Of a stretch of DNA of 64,000 bases, positions 1 to 8,935 are shown piece by piece; positions within the stretch are counted from its first letter, which is position 1; the number at the start of each line of letters is the position of its first letter. A program made the translations under genes and the position numbers. The stretch spans positions 186,001 to 250,000 of the forward strand of contig NZ_FRCL01000005.1 in assembly GCF_900142885.1 (NCBI RefSeq), given 5' to 3'. This DNA comes from Flavobacterium xinjiangense. Its GTDB lineage: Bacteria > Bacteroidota > Bacteroidia > Flavobacteriales > Flavobacteriaceae. The notes beneath the pieces were generated by a model. That model did not search any database and had not been told where the DNA came from. It was given only the letters and a program-made list of their open reading frames with translations.

Positions 1-308
1 ATTAACGATAATTTTTGTTTTTCAAAAATTAAATGGAAAAATTAAACAACGACGCTGATATTCAGCGAAATCGTTTTCTTTAAATAGTAATAATGAAGTG
101 GTGTTATAGAGAAAAATATCAATATCAGCTCCGATGCAAACTTTAGTGCTAGTGATACTGTGTTTTTTAAAATTACCTGATATCATTTTGCCTGATTACA
201 GTTAGTTCTAATTTAATTACATAAAATTAATTTTTACACTATTGATTGTCAAGCTTTTAAATAAAATTAACTATATTTATAGTAGTATTAACTAAAAACA
301 GTATAAAA
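1..308. other. Left-edge non-coding stretch with weak promoter
   Basis: I see no gene in this stretch. Near its right end TTG at 246-248 and TATATTTA at 272-279 resemble a Bacteroidota promoter (TTTG, spacer, TAnnTTTG) for the gene starting at 309, with a 23-base spacer and one mismatch in the -7 element. The rest is AT-rich and without clear hairpins. Confidence 0.35.
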
Positions 309-1244
309 ATGAAAAAAGCATTACTAATTGTGATGGTGGTTTTTACTTACATCACTTACGCACAAAAAAAAGCGAATGGTACTATTTATATGGATCATCC
401 GGCAATTAATGTGGTTGAATCGATGACTAAAGCTTTTGTCAGCGGAGATGCTGACAAGGTAGCCAGTTTTTTAGCTGATGATTTCAAATCTTTCAATGGC
501 ACTGACATGAATGAAAAAGCAGGAGATAAGGCCTCCTTTTTAAAAAGAGTGAAGTATTGGAAAGATAATATTGATTATCTAAGTATCAAACGTTCAACAG
601 GAGCTTATCCGGATGCATTAGAATATATAGATGATGCTCAAAAAGATGTTGTTTGGGTGCAGACATGGGAAGATGTAAAAGGAGTGCATAAAAAAACCGG
701 CGTAAAAATAGATATGCCTTTGCATCAATTATTTGTGGTGAATAAAAACAATAAAATTAAATCAATTACAAAATATAATAACAATAGTATTTTTGATGAA
801 ATTGGAAGCAGTTCTGATGAAAGAAAAAACGGTACGATATACAATCATCACGACTATATTAACAAGGTTAGGGCCATGATCTATTCATTTGAAAACAAAG
901 ACTATGATAAATCCTATAGTTTTTACGATAAAGAGGCAAAATTCAGAAGTATTAATATGGCTCCAGATGAAAAAAGCATGACCTTGGATCAGATGAAAGA
1001 AAATGATAAAAAATTAATGGCACAATTTGACATTACAAGTATTGATGTGGTTGGCTACCCTGACTATTTAAACTATGAGATGGGTAATGCAAAAGTGGTG
1101 CAATCTTGGTGGAATTTTAATATGACCAGAAAATCAGACAATAAAAAAATTGTAATGCCAATACTTTTTATTGACACTTTCAATGATAAAGGATTGATTG
1201 TTGATGAAATTGCTTACTACAGTGAGAAACTCATGGAGAAATAA
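309..1244 (+). CDS. Secreted protein with two NTF2/SnoaL-like domains
   Basis: The protein has 311 residues and opens with a signal peptide (residues 1-18, hydrophobic core ending TYAQ), so it is exported. The mature part is an internal duplication: NGTIYMDHPAINVV near residue 23 and NGTIYNHHDYINKV near residue 178 start two related halves of about 150 residues. Each half looks like the cone-shaped NTF2/SnoaL fold, judged from length, aromatic content and motifs such as VVWVQTWEDVKG and KVVQSWWNFNM. Such domains bind small hydrophobic ligands or act as simple enzymes, but no catalytic set is evident. It is a single-gene unit closed by a strong hairpin. The exact function is unknown. Confidence 0.75.
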   Translation: MKKALLIVMVVFTYITYAQKKANGTIYMDHPAINVVESMTKAFVSGDADKVASFLADDFKSFNGTDMNEKAGDKASFLKRVKYWKDNIDYLSIKRSTGAYPDALEYIDDAQKDVVWVQTWEDVKGVHKKTGVKIDMPLHQLFVVNKNNKIKSITKYNNNSIFDEIGSSSDERKNGTIYNHHDYINKVRAMIYSFENKDYDKSYSFYDKEAKFRSINMAPDEKSMTLDQMKENDKKLMAQFDITSIDVVGYPDYLNYEMGNAKVVQSWWNFNMTRKSDNKKIVMPILFIDTFNDKGLIVDEIAYYSEKLMEK

Positions 1245-1273
1245 TTATTGCCAATAAAAGAATCATTCTTTGT

Positions 1274-1314
1274 AAATCATAAAGCCGAAACAAACTGTTT
1301 CGGCTTTATGATTT
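1274..1314. terminator. Bidirectional hairpin terminator
   Basis: A perfect 18-bp stem (1274-1291 with 1297-1314) closes a 5-base loop; the core is AAGCCGAAAC/GTTTCGGCTT. It lies between the convergent genes ending at 1244 (+) and 1355 (-), and A and T tracts on both sides suit termination in both directions. Confidence 0.85.
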
Positions 1315-1354
1315 TGTAGCAACGTGACGGGGATATATTCGCCAATTGGCAAAA

Positions 1355-1795
1355 TTATTCTACATAGTCTTTACTTCTGTCTCCCAAAATAAACATTTTC
1401 TTTTTTTCAAAGTGAATAGAAAAATGCGCGTTTATCCATCCTTCATTAGTTTCACTTCCAGTAGTTGTTTCTTTGTTTTTGTACCAAAGCGTATAGACCG
1501 CATAATTAAATCCTTTTTGGTATTTGGGCGTCCCGTTTTCAAAGCATTCCATACCCCAAATCATAGTTGTTTTTGATAAGTCATCCAGCTGAAAAATCCC
1601 TGTTCCATCTGGATTTAATTGCACGATAGGTTCTGCTGCTCCTTCAAATAAATAGGTTCCGGTTATGGGGTAATCAATAGTTGTAGTTAGATAATGGATT
1701 CCATCTTTGGCGGAGATTTTATCGATGTTATTTTGAGCATAACTGATAGTTGCAAAGAGCATCAATGCTAAAAACGAGAGTATAAAGTCTTTCAT
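1355..1795 (-). CDS. Small secreted protein, unknown function
   Basis: The 146-residue product starts with a clear signal peptide (about residues 1-20, ending SYAQ) and then a compact domain rich in beta-forming residues and tryptophan, with a repeated style of short strands such as GTYLFEG and GTGIFQLDD. It has no lipobox, so it should be periplasmic or secreted. I do not recognise a named family. The GTGIFQLDD-type strand resembles lipocalin-like or META-like small proteins of Bacteroidota, but this is a guess. It converges with the upstream gene on a shared terminator. Confidence 0.65.
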   Translation of the reverse strand: MKDFILSFLALMLFATISYAQNNIDKISAKDGIHYLTTTIDYPITGTYLFEGAAEPIVQLNPDGTGIFQLDDLSKTTMIWGMECFENGTPKYQKGFNYAVYTLWYKNKETTTGSETNEGWINAHFSIHFEKKKMFILGDRSKDYVE

Positions 1796-1898
1796 TTGTT
1801 AAGGCTAGATATAAGGTTGTTAGCCAAATCTAGTTAATTGTATTTTTTTGAGCAAATAATATGCTATAAATAAAATGCAACAGTTTTAATGCTCGAAA

Positions 1899-2378
1899 TT
1901 ACTTGGGTCGCCTGTATAATGGTAATGAAGTGTAACAGGCCAGCGCTTCGGCGCCAAAATCCCCTTCTTCGCTGAATGTCAATACAAACAATGCTTTCAA
2001 AGGATGGTCTTGTCGTATGTTTTCAATTGCCTGTAATGTCAGTCGTTTTGCGATTCCTTTCCTTCGATATTCTTCTAAAACTAGAGCGGAGCATAGGTAT
2101 AGCGCTTCATATTTGGTATCTAATTGTGTTCTTTCAAACAGTTCTTTTTCCGAAATTGCCTGATCAAGAAACTGATGCATGAAGTCCAGCGTGGTAGGGA
2201 TTAGTAAAATCCATGCTACTGGACCATTTCCATCATCATATTCTGAAACTGTAGCGGGATGTATTCGCATCAATCGCTCGAGCACCTCCTGATTTACATC
2301 AAGCTGTTCAGGATCATTTTTGACAGCGAAAACTTCGTCAGCCAATTGTAACATTCGTTCAAAATTGCTTTTAGGCAT
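1899..2378 (-). CDS. GNAT family N-acetyltransferase
   Basis: The 159-residue protein carries the acetyl-CoA binding motif A of GNAT enzymes in the form EEYRRKGIAKRLT (about residues 102-114, R/Q-x-x-G-x-G/A signature), after a strand ALYLCSALVL that supplies the central beta sheet. The C-terminal motif B region (ALACYTSLPLYRRPK) is short. GNAT enzymes transfer acetyl groups from acetyl-CoA to amines; the substrate cannot be inferred here. The N-terminal 80 residues have no obvious family motif. It is cytoplasmic, with no signal peptide. It lies 55 bases downstream of the HD-domain gene on the same strand and could be co-transcribed with it. Confidence 0.75.
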   Translation of the reverse strand: MPKSNFERMLQLADEVFAVKNDPEQLDVNQEVLERLMRIHPATVSEYDDGNGPVAWILLIPTTLDFMHQFLDQAISEKELFERTQLDTKYEALYLCSALVLEEYRRKGIAKRLTLQAIENIRQDHPLKALFVLTFSEEGDFGAEALACYTSLPLYRRPK

Positions 2379-2433
2379 GTATTAAAAATAAAAATTCAGC
2401 CATTGCTTAGTTTACTCAAAACTAGGTCAATTT

Positions 2434-3033
2434 TTACAATCTTTCTAAATTCTTGGTTTGTTTAATAAGTTGATTAAGGTTCTTTATTTTTCCTTCAGTT
2501 CTATTGTGAATGCAGTAGGCAGTATGATAAAAGTGCGATTGCAGAAAATTTATTTGTATTTCGTTCCATTCCTCCAAGCTGAGATTAGGATTGTAGTGCT
2601 TTAATTCCAAGTATAGTTTGTTCCCAATGTGCTCAAAATTATCCGTTCCCAGATATTCGAGATCGGCATCTGCAAGAATACATTCTAGTTTGGTTTTTGG
2701 TTTTTGAGGTATTATAGTGGCTCTGATCATGCCAGAAATGATTTCGATTTCTTTTTTGGTGTATCCAAAATCTGGTAATTTTTTTTCAGCCAGTCGAATG
2801 CCTTCTTCTTCATGTCCCTCAGTACCAGTGTTGATAAATCCAGCATCATGAAACAGTGCCGCAGTTTTTAGTAGTAGTATGTCAGCTTCATTTATATGTT
2901 CTTGCTGAGCAATATATTCTGCTATTTTTACCACATGTTGTGTATGTTTCCAATGGTGATAAATAAGAAATGGTGACAATCTGGATTTTAAACAATCCAA
3001 GACATTTATAGACAATGCATTCCAGTTTTTCAT
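2434..3033 (-). CDS. HD domain phosphohydrolase
   Basis: The 199-residue protein shows the HD superfamily metal motif: a first histidine in YHHWKHTQHVVKIAEYI (about residues 25-41), the HD doublet in AALFHDAGF (about 58-66) and a later aspartate in CILADADLEYLG (about 123-134). HD proteins hydrolyse phosphomonoesters or phosphodiesters, often of nucleotides. The layout (H near 30, HD near 63, D near 126) fits the single-domain predicted metal-dependent hydrolases. It has no membrane segment and no fused sensor, so it is a soluble enzyme of unknown substrate. Confidence 0.8.
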   Translation of the reverse strand: MKNWNALSINVLDCLKSRLSPFLIYHHWKHTQHVVKIAEYIAQQEHINEADILLLKTAALFHDAGFINTGTEGHEEEGIRLAEKKLPDFGYTKKEIEIISGMIRATIIPQKPKTKLECILADADLEYLGTDNFEHIGNKLYLELKHYNPNLSLEEWNEIQINFLQSHFYHTAYCIHNRTEGKIKNLNQLIKQTKNLERL

Positions 3034-3110
3034 ATAAATACTATTGATTTTTTAGGATAGGGCATTAGTACTCACTTTCTTCATTGAACCTCCTGTCATA
3101 ATTATTTCAT

Positions 3111-4001
3111 TTAAGAATGTTTTTGCTTATTTCTTAGAATTCCTCCACTCGCTTCTTTAATGTATTGAATAAACATAAAAGCTTTAGGGTCTAATTTTCT
3201 TATTTCATCTTTGATTCTAAGTAATTCAAGTCGGGTCACTACCGTGACAATGATATCGCAGTCCGTTTTCATATCGAAAGTATCAGGTAAATAGCCGCGT
3301 TCGCCTTTAATTACTGTAATTCCTTTTCCGAATTTTTTTACGATTAGAGCCTTAATGTCGTCACTTTTGGATGAAATGATATTTAAGGAAGTGTATTGTT
3401 CTAAACCTTGGGCGATATAATCAAGTGATTTTATGGCCGAAAAATAAGTAACTATCGAATATAATGCAGTCGCAATTCCAAAATACCACGCAGCGGCCAG
3501 AAATAATAAGGTGTTCATAGCAAAAATGACTTCTGACACATTAAGCCCAATTTTTCGGGTAGTTAATAAGGCAAGAATTTCTACACCATCAGCGGTTGAA
3601 CCACTTCGAATACACAAACCCATCCCGATACCTATAAGGCAACCACCAAACAAGGCAATTAAAAGGCGATCTGTAGTAACGGCATCGATATGTATAAAGG
3701 TCATAGCAGCTGCTATCAATAAAAAAGTGATTAAACTTTGTATGGCAAATGTTTTCCCCAGCAGCCTTTTTCCTAAAAACAAGAACGGCAGATTTAAGCT
3801 GAGTACCAGAATTCCAAATGGCAAATGGGTGATTTCATGCATAAGTATGGATATACCTATAATCCCTCCGTCCAAAAATTTATTGGGTATCATAAACCCT
3901 TTTAATGCCAATGTAATAAATGCGACACCCACAAAATTTAAAACAATATTTTTAGGATGAAATATTTCCTTCCAGTCAATAGGTTGATGTTCAATATTCA
4001 T
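3111..4001 (-). CDS. YitT family membrane protein (DUF161/DUF2179)
   Basis: The 296-residue protein has five or six hydrophobic segments in the first 200 residues (for example NFVGVAFITLALKGF, FLDGGIIGISILM, LLFLAAAWYFGIATALYSIV) and a soluble C-terminal domain of about 80 residues (KGERGYLPDTFDMKTDC onwards). This order, YitT membrane repeat followed by DUF2179, defines the YitT family of inner membrane proteins found widely in Firmicutes and Bacteroidota. Their substrate is not established. The glycine-rich GSTADGVEI segment is a family hallmark. It is transcribed alone, away from the divergent gene at 4178. Confidence 0.85.
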   Translation of the reverse strand: MNIEHQPIDWKEIFHPKNIVLNFVGVAFITLALKGFMIPNKFLDGGIIGISILMHEITHLPFGILVLSLNLPFLFLGKRLLGKTFAIQSLITFLLIAAAMTFIHIDAVTTDRLLIALFGGCLIGIGMGLCIRSGSTADGVEILALLTTRKIGLNVSEVIFAMNTLLFLAAAWYFGIATALYSIVTYFSAIKSLDYIAQGLEQYTSLNIISSKSDDIKALIVKKFGKGITVIKGERGYLPDTFDMKTDCDIIVTVVTRLELLRIKDEIRKLDPKAFMFIQYIKEASGGILRNKQKHS

Positions 4002-4177
4002 AAGGATGAATTTGGATTAAAATCCTTTAAATATACTACTTTATTTTGATAAATATTGATTATATTTACCTTATAATTAGTATGTTAGCTTCGATTTTGT
4101 TTCATTGGTTTCCCCAGCCATTTTTAAATTAATAGTTTTCTAAATTAGATTTTATTAACCTTTTAAATATATCAATT

Positions 4178-4576
4178 ATGGCAGATGTAATCGTCAATCT
4201 AAATGTTGACACAAGTCAAATTTCCGTACAAAATGTTGATCCTTTTTGTAATTTTGGACAAGGTCCAGGGATTAGTAATGAAGATTTTTTAACTAGGGTA
4301 AATGCTGGCGATACCGTAATCTGGCAAGGTGTGTCCAGCGTAACACCGCTAGATACGGTCAATATTACCAATATAAATCATAGTGGTGGTAATAGTGTTT
4401 TTAGTCACGATAATTTATCTGGAAATGGGCAGCATCCGGAAAAAGTTTCCGGCGCTGTTCGAAACAATGCCCGTGGGGAAACAGAAAAATATACCATAAT
4501 GTTTAACGTTTTCAATAATGGCATTAGACGACCGGGTATTTTTAGCATTGATCCGAAATTAGCGATAAATCCATAA
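4178..4576 (+). CDS. Small beta-rich protein coupled to adenylate cyclase
   Basis: The protein has 132 residues, no signal peptide and no membrane segment. It is rich in valine, asparagine and glycine and reads as alternating strands (ADVIVNLNVDT, GDTVIWQGVSS, KYTIMFNVFNN), consistent with a small beta sandwich. The phrase VNAGDTVIWQG resembles the opening strand of cupredoxin-like folds, but the metal ligands of cupredoxins are not evident. I do not recognise the family. Its stop codon overlaps the start codon of the next gene by one base (TAATG), so the two are translationally coupled; this suggests that it acts together with the adenylate cyclase, for example as a ligand-binding or regulatory partner. 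That role is inference. Confidence 0.65.
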   Translation: MADVIVNLNVDTSQISVQNVDPFCNFGQGPGISNEDFLTRVNAGDTVIWQGVSSVTPLDTVNITNINHSGGNSVFSHDNLSGNGQHPEKVSGAVRNNARGETEKYTIMFNVFNNGIRRPGIFSIDPKLAINP

Positions 4577-6405
4577 TGGAACTACCCTTTTTTAAATATT
4601 ATTTTTCAGTTTCCCTTTGTGTATTTTTTTTTCATTTAAGTATTTCAGCCCAAGAGCAAAAAGTGGCAGATAGCCTAGTGAAAATTTATCAGGAAGGGAA
4701 TCTTGATAATTCTGAAAAATTAGAATTACTTAGGAATTTATCTTTTAATGAAGTGAATAATCTCAAATTATCCTTAAAATACGCAGAAGAACTTATCGCA
4801 CTTTCCAAATTAGAAAAAAACTATTTATATCTGCATCGTGGCTATTTTCAAAAAGGGAATAAACTCAGACTCTTAGGAGATTTGAATAAATCGCTGGATG
4901 CTTTTTTCAAAAGTGAAGAGGCAGCAACTAAAGCAAAATACAATATAGGACAAGGGACCGCATATTCTTCAATCGCGGATGTATATTCAGTAATGGGAAA
5001 TTCTAAAAATGCCCAAATATACTACGACAAAGCAATCAAATTATTAAGAAAAACAGACAATTCAATTGGTTTAGCGTCAGCTTTACTCAACGCAGGCGAC
5101 GAATATTCAAAAAACAAGAAATATGATTTAGCTTTACGTTATTTTAAAGAATCAGGAGAAATTTTCAAGAAGGCTGATTATTTAAGTGGTACAGCTTATA
5201 ACTTGGGAAATATAGGAATGGTATACGCAGAGCAGGGAAAGGATGTATTGGCAAAGAATTATATTAGTCAATCCATAAAAATACTGGAAGAACTAAAGGA
5301 TTATTATGCCATTTCAGATTATCTGACGTACATGTCAGATATTTATTTAAAACAGAATGATTGGACTACAGCACTCAATTATGCGCAAAGAAGTCTAGAA
5401 CTAGCCCAAAGATATGGGTTGAAAGATCAAATCAGTAACTCAAATCTCAAACTTTCTGAGCTCTATCAAAAAGCCGGTAATACTGCTGAATCCTTTAAAT
5501 ATTATAAAAATCATATTGCTTATAGGGATAGCGTTACTAATCTCAAATCTGTTCAGCAAATGGCTGATTTGCGAACGGATTATGAAGTTTCCCAGAAACA
5601 GTCGGAAGTCGATTTACTAAACCAGGGAAAGAAAAACCGGCAGATTATGGCAATTTCATCTGCTGTTTCAGCGGCACTTGTTTTTTTATTGGCCTTCGGA
5701 ATGTACAGACGTTATAAATTCATAAAGAAAACTAATGTTATTATTGAAGAAGAAAAGAATCGGTCAGACCACTTATTGCTTAATATTCTTCCTGAGGAAA
5801 CAGCGCATGAGTTAAAACAAAATGGGAAAGTACTAGCCAAAAAGTTCGAATCGGTTACCGTATTGTTTACTGATTTCGAAGGATTTACATATTATGCGGA
5901 AAAGTTATCACCAGAGAAATTGGTAGAAAGCGTGGACTATTATTTTTCGAAATTTGATGAAATTATGGCAAAATATGATTTAGAAAAAATCAAAACGGTC
6001 GGGGATTGTTATATGTGTGCGGGAGGATTGCCTTTTCCAACAGACGATCATGCTTTTAAAATGATTCATGCCGCTTTTGAAATAGCCCAATTTGTTAGGG
6101 ATTCAAAAAATAATAATCCTCTAAATCATACCCGTTTTGAAATTCGCATCGGGATTAATTCCGGGCCGGTAGTAGCCGGAGTCGTTGGGACGAAGAAATT
6201 TGCGTATGACATTTGGGGAGACACCGTAAACATTGCATCTCGTATGGAAACTAATTCAGAACCAGGCAAAATCAATATATCTCAAAATACCTATGAGTTG
6301 ATTAAAGAGACTATTAATTGTGAATATAGAGGAGAAATTGAAGTGAAAAACAGAGGAATGATGAAAATGTACTTCGTAAATAGTCCTAAGTATAAAACGG
6401 TGTAA
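4576..6405 (+). CDS. TPR-containing class III adenylate cyclase
   Basis: The 609-residue protein has a signal peptide or N-terminal anchor (residues 1-25), five or more tetratricopeptide repeats up to about residue 320 (for example AYSSIADVYSVMGNSKNAQIY style units), one membrane span at about 355-378, and a cytoplasmic class III nucleotidyl cyclase domain at about 420-605. The metal-binding aspartates are visible in LFTDFEGFT (near 430) and KTVGDCYM (near 475). The lysine in KIKTVGD and the aspartate in YDIWGDTVNIASRM (near 543) are the adenine-selecting pair, so it should make cAMP rather than cGMP. TPRs outside the membrane probably bind a protein signal. It overlaps the preceding small gene by one base. 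Confidence 0.88.
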   Translation: MELPFFKYYFSVSLCVFFFHLSISAQEQKVADSLVKIYQEGNLDNSEKLELLRNLSFNEVNNLKLSLKYAEELIALSKLEKNYLYLHRGYFQKGNKLRLLGDLNKSLDAFFKSEEAATKAKYNIGQGTAYSSIADVYSVMGNSKNAQIYYDKAIKLLRKTDNSIGLASALLNAGDEYSKNKKYDLALRYFKESGEIFKKADYLSGTAYNLGNIGMVYAEQGKDVLAKNYISQSIKILEELKDYYAISDYLTYMSDIYLKQNDWTTALNYAQRSLELAQRYGLKDQISNSNLKLSELYQKAGNTAESFKYYKNHIAYRDSVTNLKSVQQMADLRTDYEVSQKQSEVDLLNQGKKNRQIMAISSAVSAALVFLLAFGMYRRYKFIKKTNVIIEEEKNRSDHLLLNILPEETAHELKQNGKVLAKKFESVTVLFTDFEGFTYYAEKLSPEKLVESVDYYFSKFDEIMAKYDLEKIKTVGDCYMCAGGLPFPTDDHAFKMIHAAFEIAQFVRDSKNNNPLNHTRFEIRIGINSGPVVAGVVGTKKFAYDIWGDTVNIASRMETNSEPGKINISQNTYELIKETINCEYRGEIEVKNRGMMKMYFVNSPKYKTV

Positions 6406-6460
6406 ATTAACTTAAGTTACAAAGCCAGATGTTAGATATATCGTATTTTTGTAATGTATA

Positions 6461-6615
6461 AATTCTGTTTAGTAGTACTGTTACTAGTTTGATAGGTTGG
6501 CGAAATGGCATCAAGTACATAGAGGTTTTCCAACCTTCCGTCTATGACCAACGAAATGGTACACGAGTTTGATACCCATTGATTAGTTTATAAAACCGTA
6601 TTTCTAAACAGAATT
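6461..6615. repeat. Small element bounded by 12-bp inverted repeats
   Basis: AATTCTGTTTAG at 6461-6472 is repeated exactly in inverted form at 6604-6615. The 131 bases between contain further short complementary words (GGTTGG and CCAACC) and a direct repeat of AACGAAATGG/GGCGAAATGG type. It codes for nothing and I see no clear target-site duplication. It may be a miniature inverted-repeat element or a structured untranslated region downstream of the cyclase. Confidence 0.45.
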
Positions 6616-6668
6616 ATTTTATCTGACATAAAATTAAGCAATATATAGCTCCTGAAAAGACAAAAAAA

Positions 6669-7859
6669 TTAAGGGATAACATTCAGGTGGCGTGCAAGAA
6701 AAACGCCCATGCTAAAACAAGATTGAAGAAGATAGCCGCCAGTAGGTGCATCCAAATCAATCATTTCCCCAATGCAATAGTTGTTCTTCATCATTTTTAA
6801 TTCAAAATTTTCATCCAAGGCATTCAACTGAATTCCTCCCGTTGTGGATATTGCTTCATCCAACAGGGCAGAACCGGTGATTTCAATACGTAGATGTTTG
6901 ATGTTTTGTGCCAAAAGTTCCGAATTCAGGTAGGTTTCTTTTGAAAGATAGGTTTTCAAAAGTCCAATTTGCGCCGGACTCATTTTAAGCTCTTTTTGCA
7001 GTTTTTCGCTCGTCTTTTTTAGGCTTGATTTTTGGATTTTTTGAAGTAAATCATTATAACTTAATGTCGGTTTTAAATCTAAGAAGATAGTAGCCCTTTG
7101 CTTGGCATTGAGCTCCTTTCGAATTTGCGGGCTGATGGCATAAATTGCATTTCCTTCCAGACCAAAACGAGTAATCACCACTTCGCCTTTTTGAGTTTTA
7201 TCGCCACAGCTAATGGCTATATTTTTAAGTGGATTTCCTTCATGTAAGTTTATAAAATCATCGCGCCAGTTGACTCCGTAAGCACAATTGGAGGCTTTGA
7301 AAGGAACAACGTCTATTCCTCGTTTTTTGAATAAACCTAGCCAAGTCCCATCAGAGCCGGTTACTTTCCAGCTGCCACCGCCCAAGGCAAAAATGGTATA
7401 ATCCGATTTGACTTCGATATCAGTATTGAAAACAAGATCTTGGTTGGTATTCCAACCCGTCCAAGTATGTTGATATTGAATAGCAACACTGCGCTTATTG
7501 AGAACATCAAGAATTGCATTGAGCACTTCGATGGGTTTAATGCCGCTTTCCGGATATACACGTTTACTAGTGCCGATGTAGGTTGGGATGCCCATGAGAT
7601 CAATCCATTTTTGAAAATCGTGGTTGTCGAAATCGAGTAGGGCTTCCTGTAAAAAATGGGATGGAGTATAACGCTGAATCAGTTGCGCAATTGGTTCAGA
7701 ATGGGTAAGATTAAATCCGCCTTTTCCAGCCACAAGAAATTTTCTTCCAAGCGTTTTGTTCTTCTCGTAAATGGTAACATTAAATTGCTGCGGATCGAGA
7801 AATGCGGCGAGTAAAAGCGCTGCAGGTCCTCCTCCAATAATTGAGACTGATTTCTTCAC
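6669..7859 (-). CDS. HI0933-family FAD-dependent flavoprotein
   Basis: The 396-residue protein begins with a dinucleotide-binding Rossmann motif (VSIIGGGPAALLLAAFL, residues 5-21), followed by the family motif GKGGFNLTHSEP (about 46-57) that marks the HI0933/YhiN group of predicted NAD(P)/FAD oxidoreductases. The C-terminal GEMIDLDAPTGGYLLQSCFSMG segment (near 366-387) is the second FAD-contacting element. The reaction of this group is not known. Length and ends match complete family members. It is soluble and monocistronic. Confidence 0.85.
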   Translation of the reverse strand: MKKSVSIIGGGPAALLLAAFLDPQQFNVTIYEKNKTLGRKFLVAGKGGFNLTHSEPIAQLIQRYTPSHFLQEALLDFDNHDFQKWIDLMGIPTYIGTSKRVYPESGIKPIEVLNAILDVLNKRSVAIQYQHTWTGWNTNQDLVFNTDIEVKSDYTIFALGGGSWKVTGSDGTWLGLFKKRGIDVVPFKASNCAYGVNWRDDFINLHEGNPLKNIAISCGDKTQKGEVVITRFGLEGNAIYAISPQIRKELNAKQRATIFLDLKPTLSYNDLLQKIQKSSLKKTSEKLQKELKMSPAQIGLLKTYLSKETYLNSELLAQNIKHLRIEITGSALLDEAISTTGGIQLNALDENFELKMMKNNYCIGEMIDLDAPTGGYLLQSCFSMGVFLARHLNVIP

Positions 7860-8013
7860 CCTGCAAAAATACGCTATGTTTAAGGATTAAACGGGTTATA
7901 GGATTTTTTATTAATTATTTACGATGGTAAAACGGTGCTAAAATAGTCGTTTAAAATAAATTCTGTTGACTTTGCAGGCACAGAATGCGCGATCGAGTTT
8001 ATTCGTTTTTTTA

Positions 8014-8412
8014 TCAATTAACAATAATGAATTCAACAGATACTAATTTTATTGAATTTATCTTTCCTAATGTTAGATTAAAAGGTTCTTCAACATTATA
8101 AACTTCTGTAAAGCTTGAATTTGCTGCAATTTCAATATAAGGCGGAACTTTTTTGATAGGAGTTAATATCAATCCATCATAATTTGAAGTTATATGAGAA
8201 ACTCCTTTTATTGCAACATTGTTAGGGTTAGTATATTTTATTTCATAATGTAAGCGAGATGAATTATTACCTGTGTCAGGAGTATATTCAAATAATAAAA
8301 CTTCATAAGTAACATTTTTCAATGTTTCTTTTTCAGGTGTTGAATCATTGTCATTAGCACAGCCAAAAAGCATTAGAAACAACGGAAGTAAAAAAAGCAC
8401 TTTTATTTTCAT
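8014..8412 (-). CDS. Small lipoprotein, unknown function
   Basis: The 132-residue product has a lipoprotein signal peptide with lipobox LFGC (Cys 18) followed by an acidic stretch (ANDNDSTPEKE), which is typical of exported Bacteroidota lipoproteins. The mature domain of about 105 residues reads as a beta sandwich (NVTYEVLLFEYTP, LHYEIKYTNPN, FTEVYNVEEPF) and may be an adhesin-like or immunoglobulin-like fold. No family recognised. It sits alone beside a long non-coding repeat region. Confidence 0.65.
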   Translation of the reverse strand: MKIKVLFLLPLFLMLFGCANDNDSTPEKETLKNVTYEVLLFEYTPDTGNNSSRLHYEIKYTNPNNVAIKGVSHITSNYDGLILTPIKKVPPYIEIAANSSFTEVYNVEEPFNLTLGKINSIKLVSVEFIIVN

Positions 8413-8484
8413 AACATTAAATTCTTTTCGAGCTAAAATCCTGATAAAAATCAGTAGCGTCTCGTTAACGGAGCAATCCAGTAT

Positions 8485-8610
8485 AACGTTCCCGCGCTAC
8501 AAGCAGTTTGGGACTAAATTAAGCCCATTCTTCGGATTTGCCAAATCTTCCAAATACAAAACCATATTTAAATTAAGCCAAATCCCCAAATTGCTTGTAG
8601 CGTGTGTTAT
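8485..8610 (+). repeat. Dispersed inverted-repeat element, copy A
   Basis: The arms CGCTACAAGCAGTTTGGG (8495-8512) and the inverted CCCAAATTGCTTGTAGCG near 8585-8602 pair almost perfectly. Inside, the word AAATTAAGCC occurs twice in the same orientation. A related copy, with the same AACGTTCCC start, GCTACAAG arm and two AAATTAAGC words, lies inverted at 39571-39705. Such mobile-looking non-coding units commonly separate accessory genes in Flavobacteriaceae, although the mechanism of spread is not known to me. Confidence 0.6.
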
Positions 8611-8650
8611 AGGGCGGTTGTTTTGTTGAAATTACAATTATCACACAAAA

Positions 8651-8935
8651 TTTTCACGCTTCTGTTGGCAAAATCCAATTTTCACTTTTCTGTTCGTAAT
8701 TTCGGCGTATTATTTTCAATTATTCACTTTTTAATTTCTGCGTTAAACTTTTCAAGTTTCTGCTGGCGGATTCCGACTTTCACGCTTCTGCTTTTCAGAT
8801 TCCAATTTTCAAGCTTCAGTTGGTAAGTTCAAACTTTCCCGCTTCAGTTTTTCGTCTGTTTATTGTCAGAGCCCAACTTTCCGACTTCTGTTGGCGATTT
8901 CAATTTCACGCTTCTGTTTTGTAATTTTCTGCGAG
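8651..8935 (+). repeat. Degenerate 28-29 bp tandem repeat array
   Basis: About nine or ten units of the type TTTTCACGCTTCTGTTGGCA follow one another, starting near 8651, 8679, 8713, 8749, 8778, 8806, 8834, 8877 and 8903. Units have diverged (CACGCTTCTG, AAGTTTCTGC, AAGCTTCAGT, CCGACTTCTG). The array is bracketed by an inverted pair GTTATAGGGCGGTTG (8606-8620) and CAACTGCCCTATAAC (8981-8995). There are no unique spacers, so it is not a CRISPR. Confidence 0.65.

Noticed and set aside
8651-8935. Possible CRISPR array
   Set aside because: Repeats are contiguous and degenerate with no unique spacers of constant length, and no cas gene is in the window.
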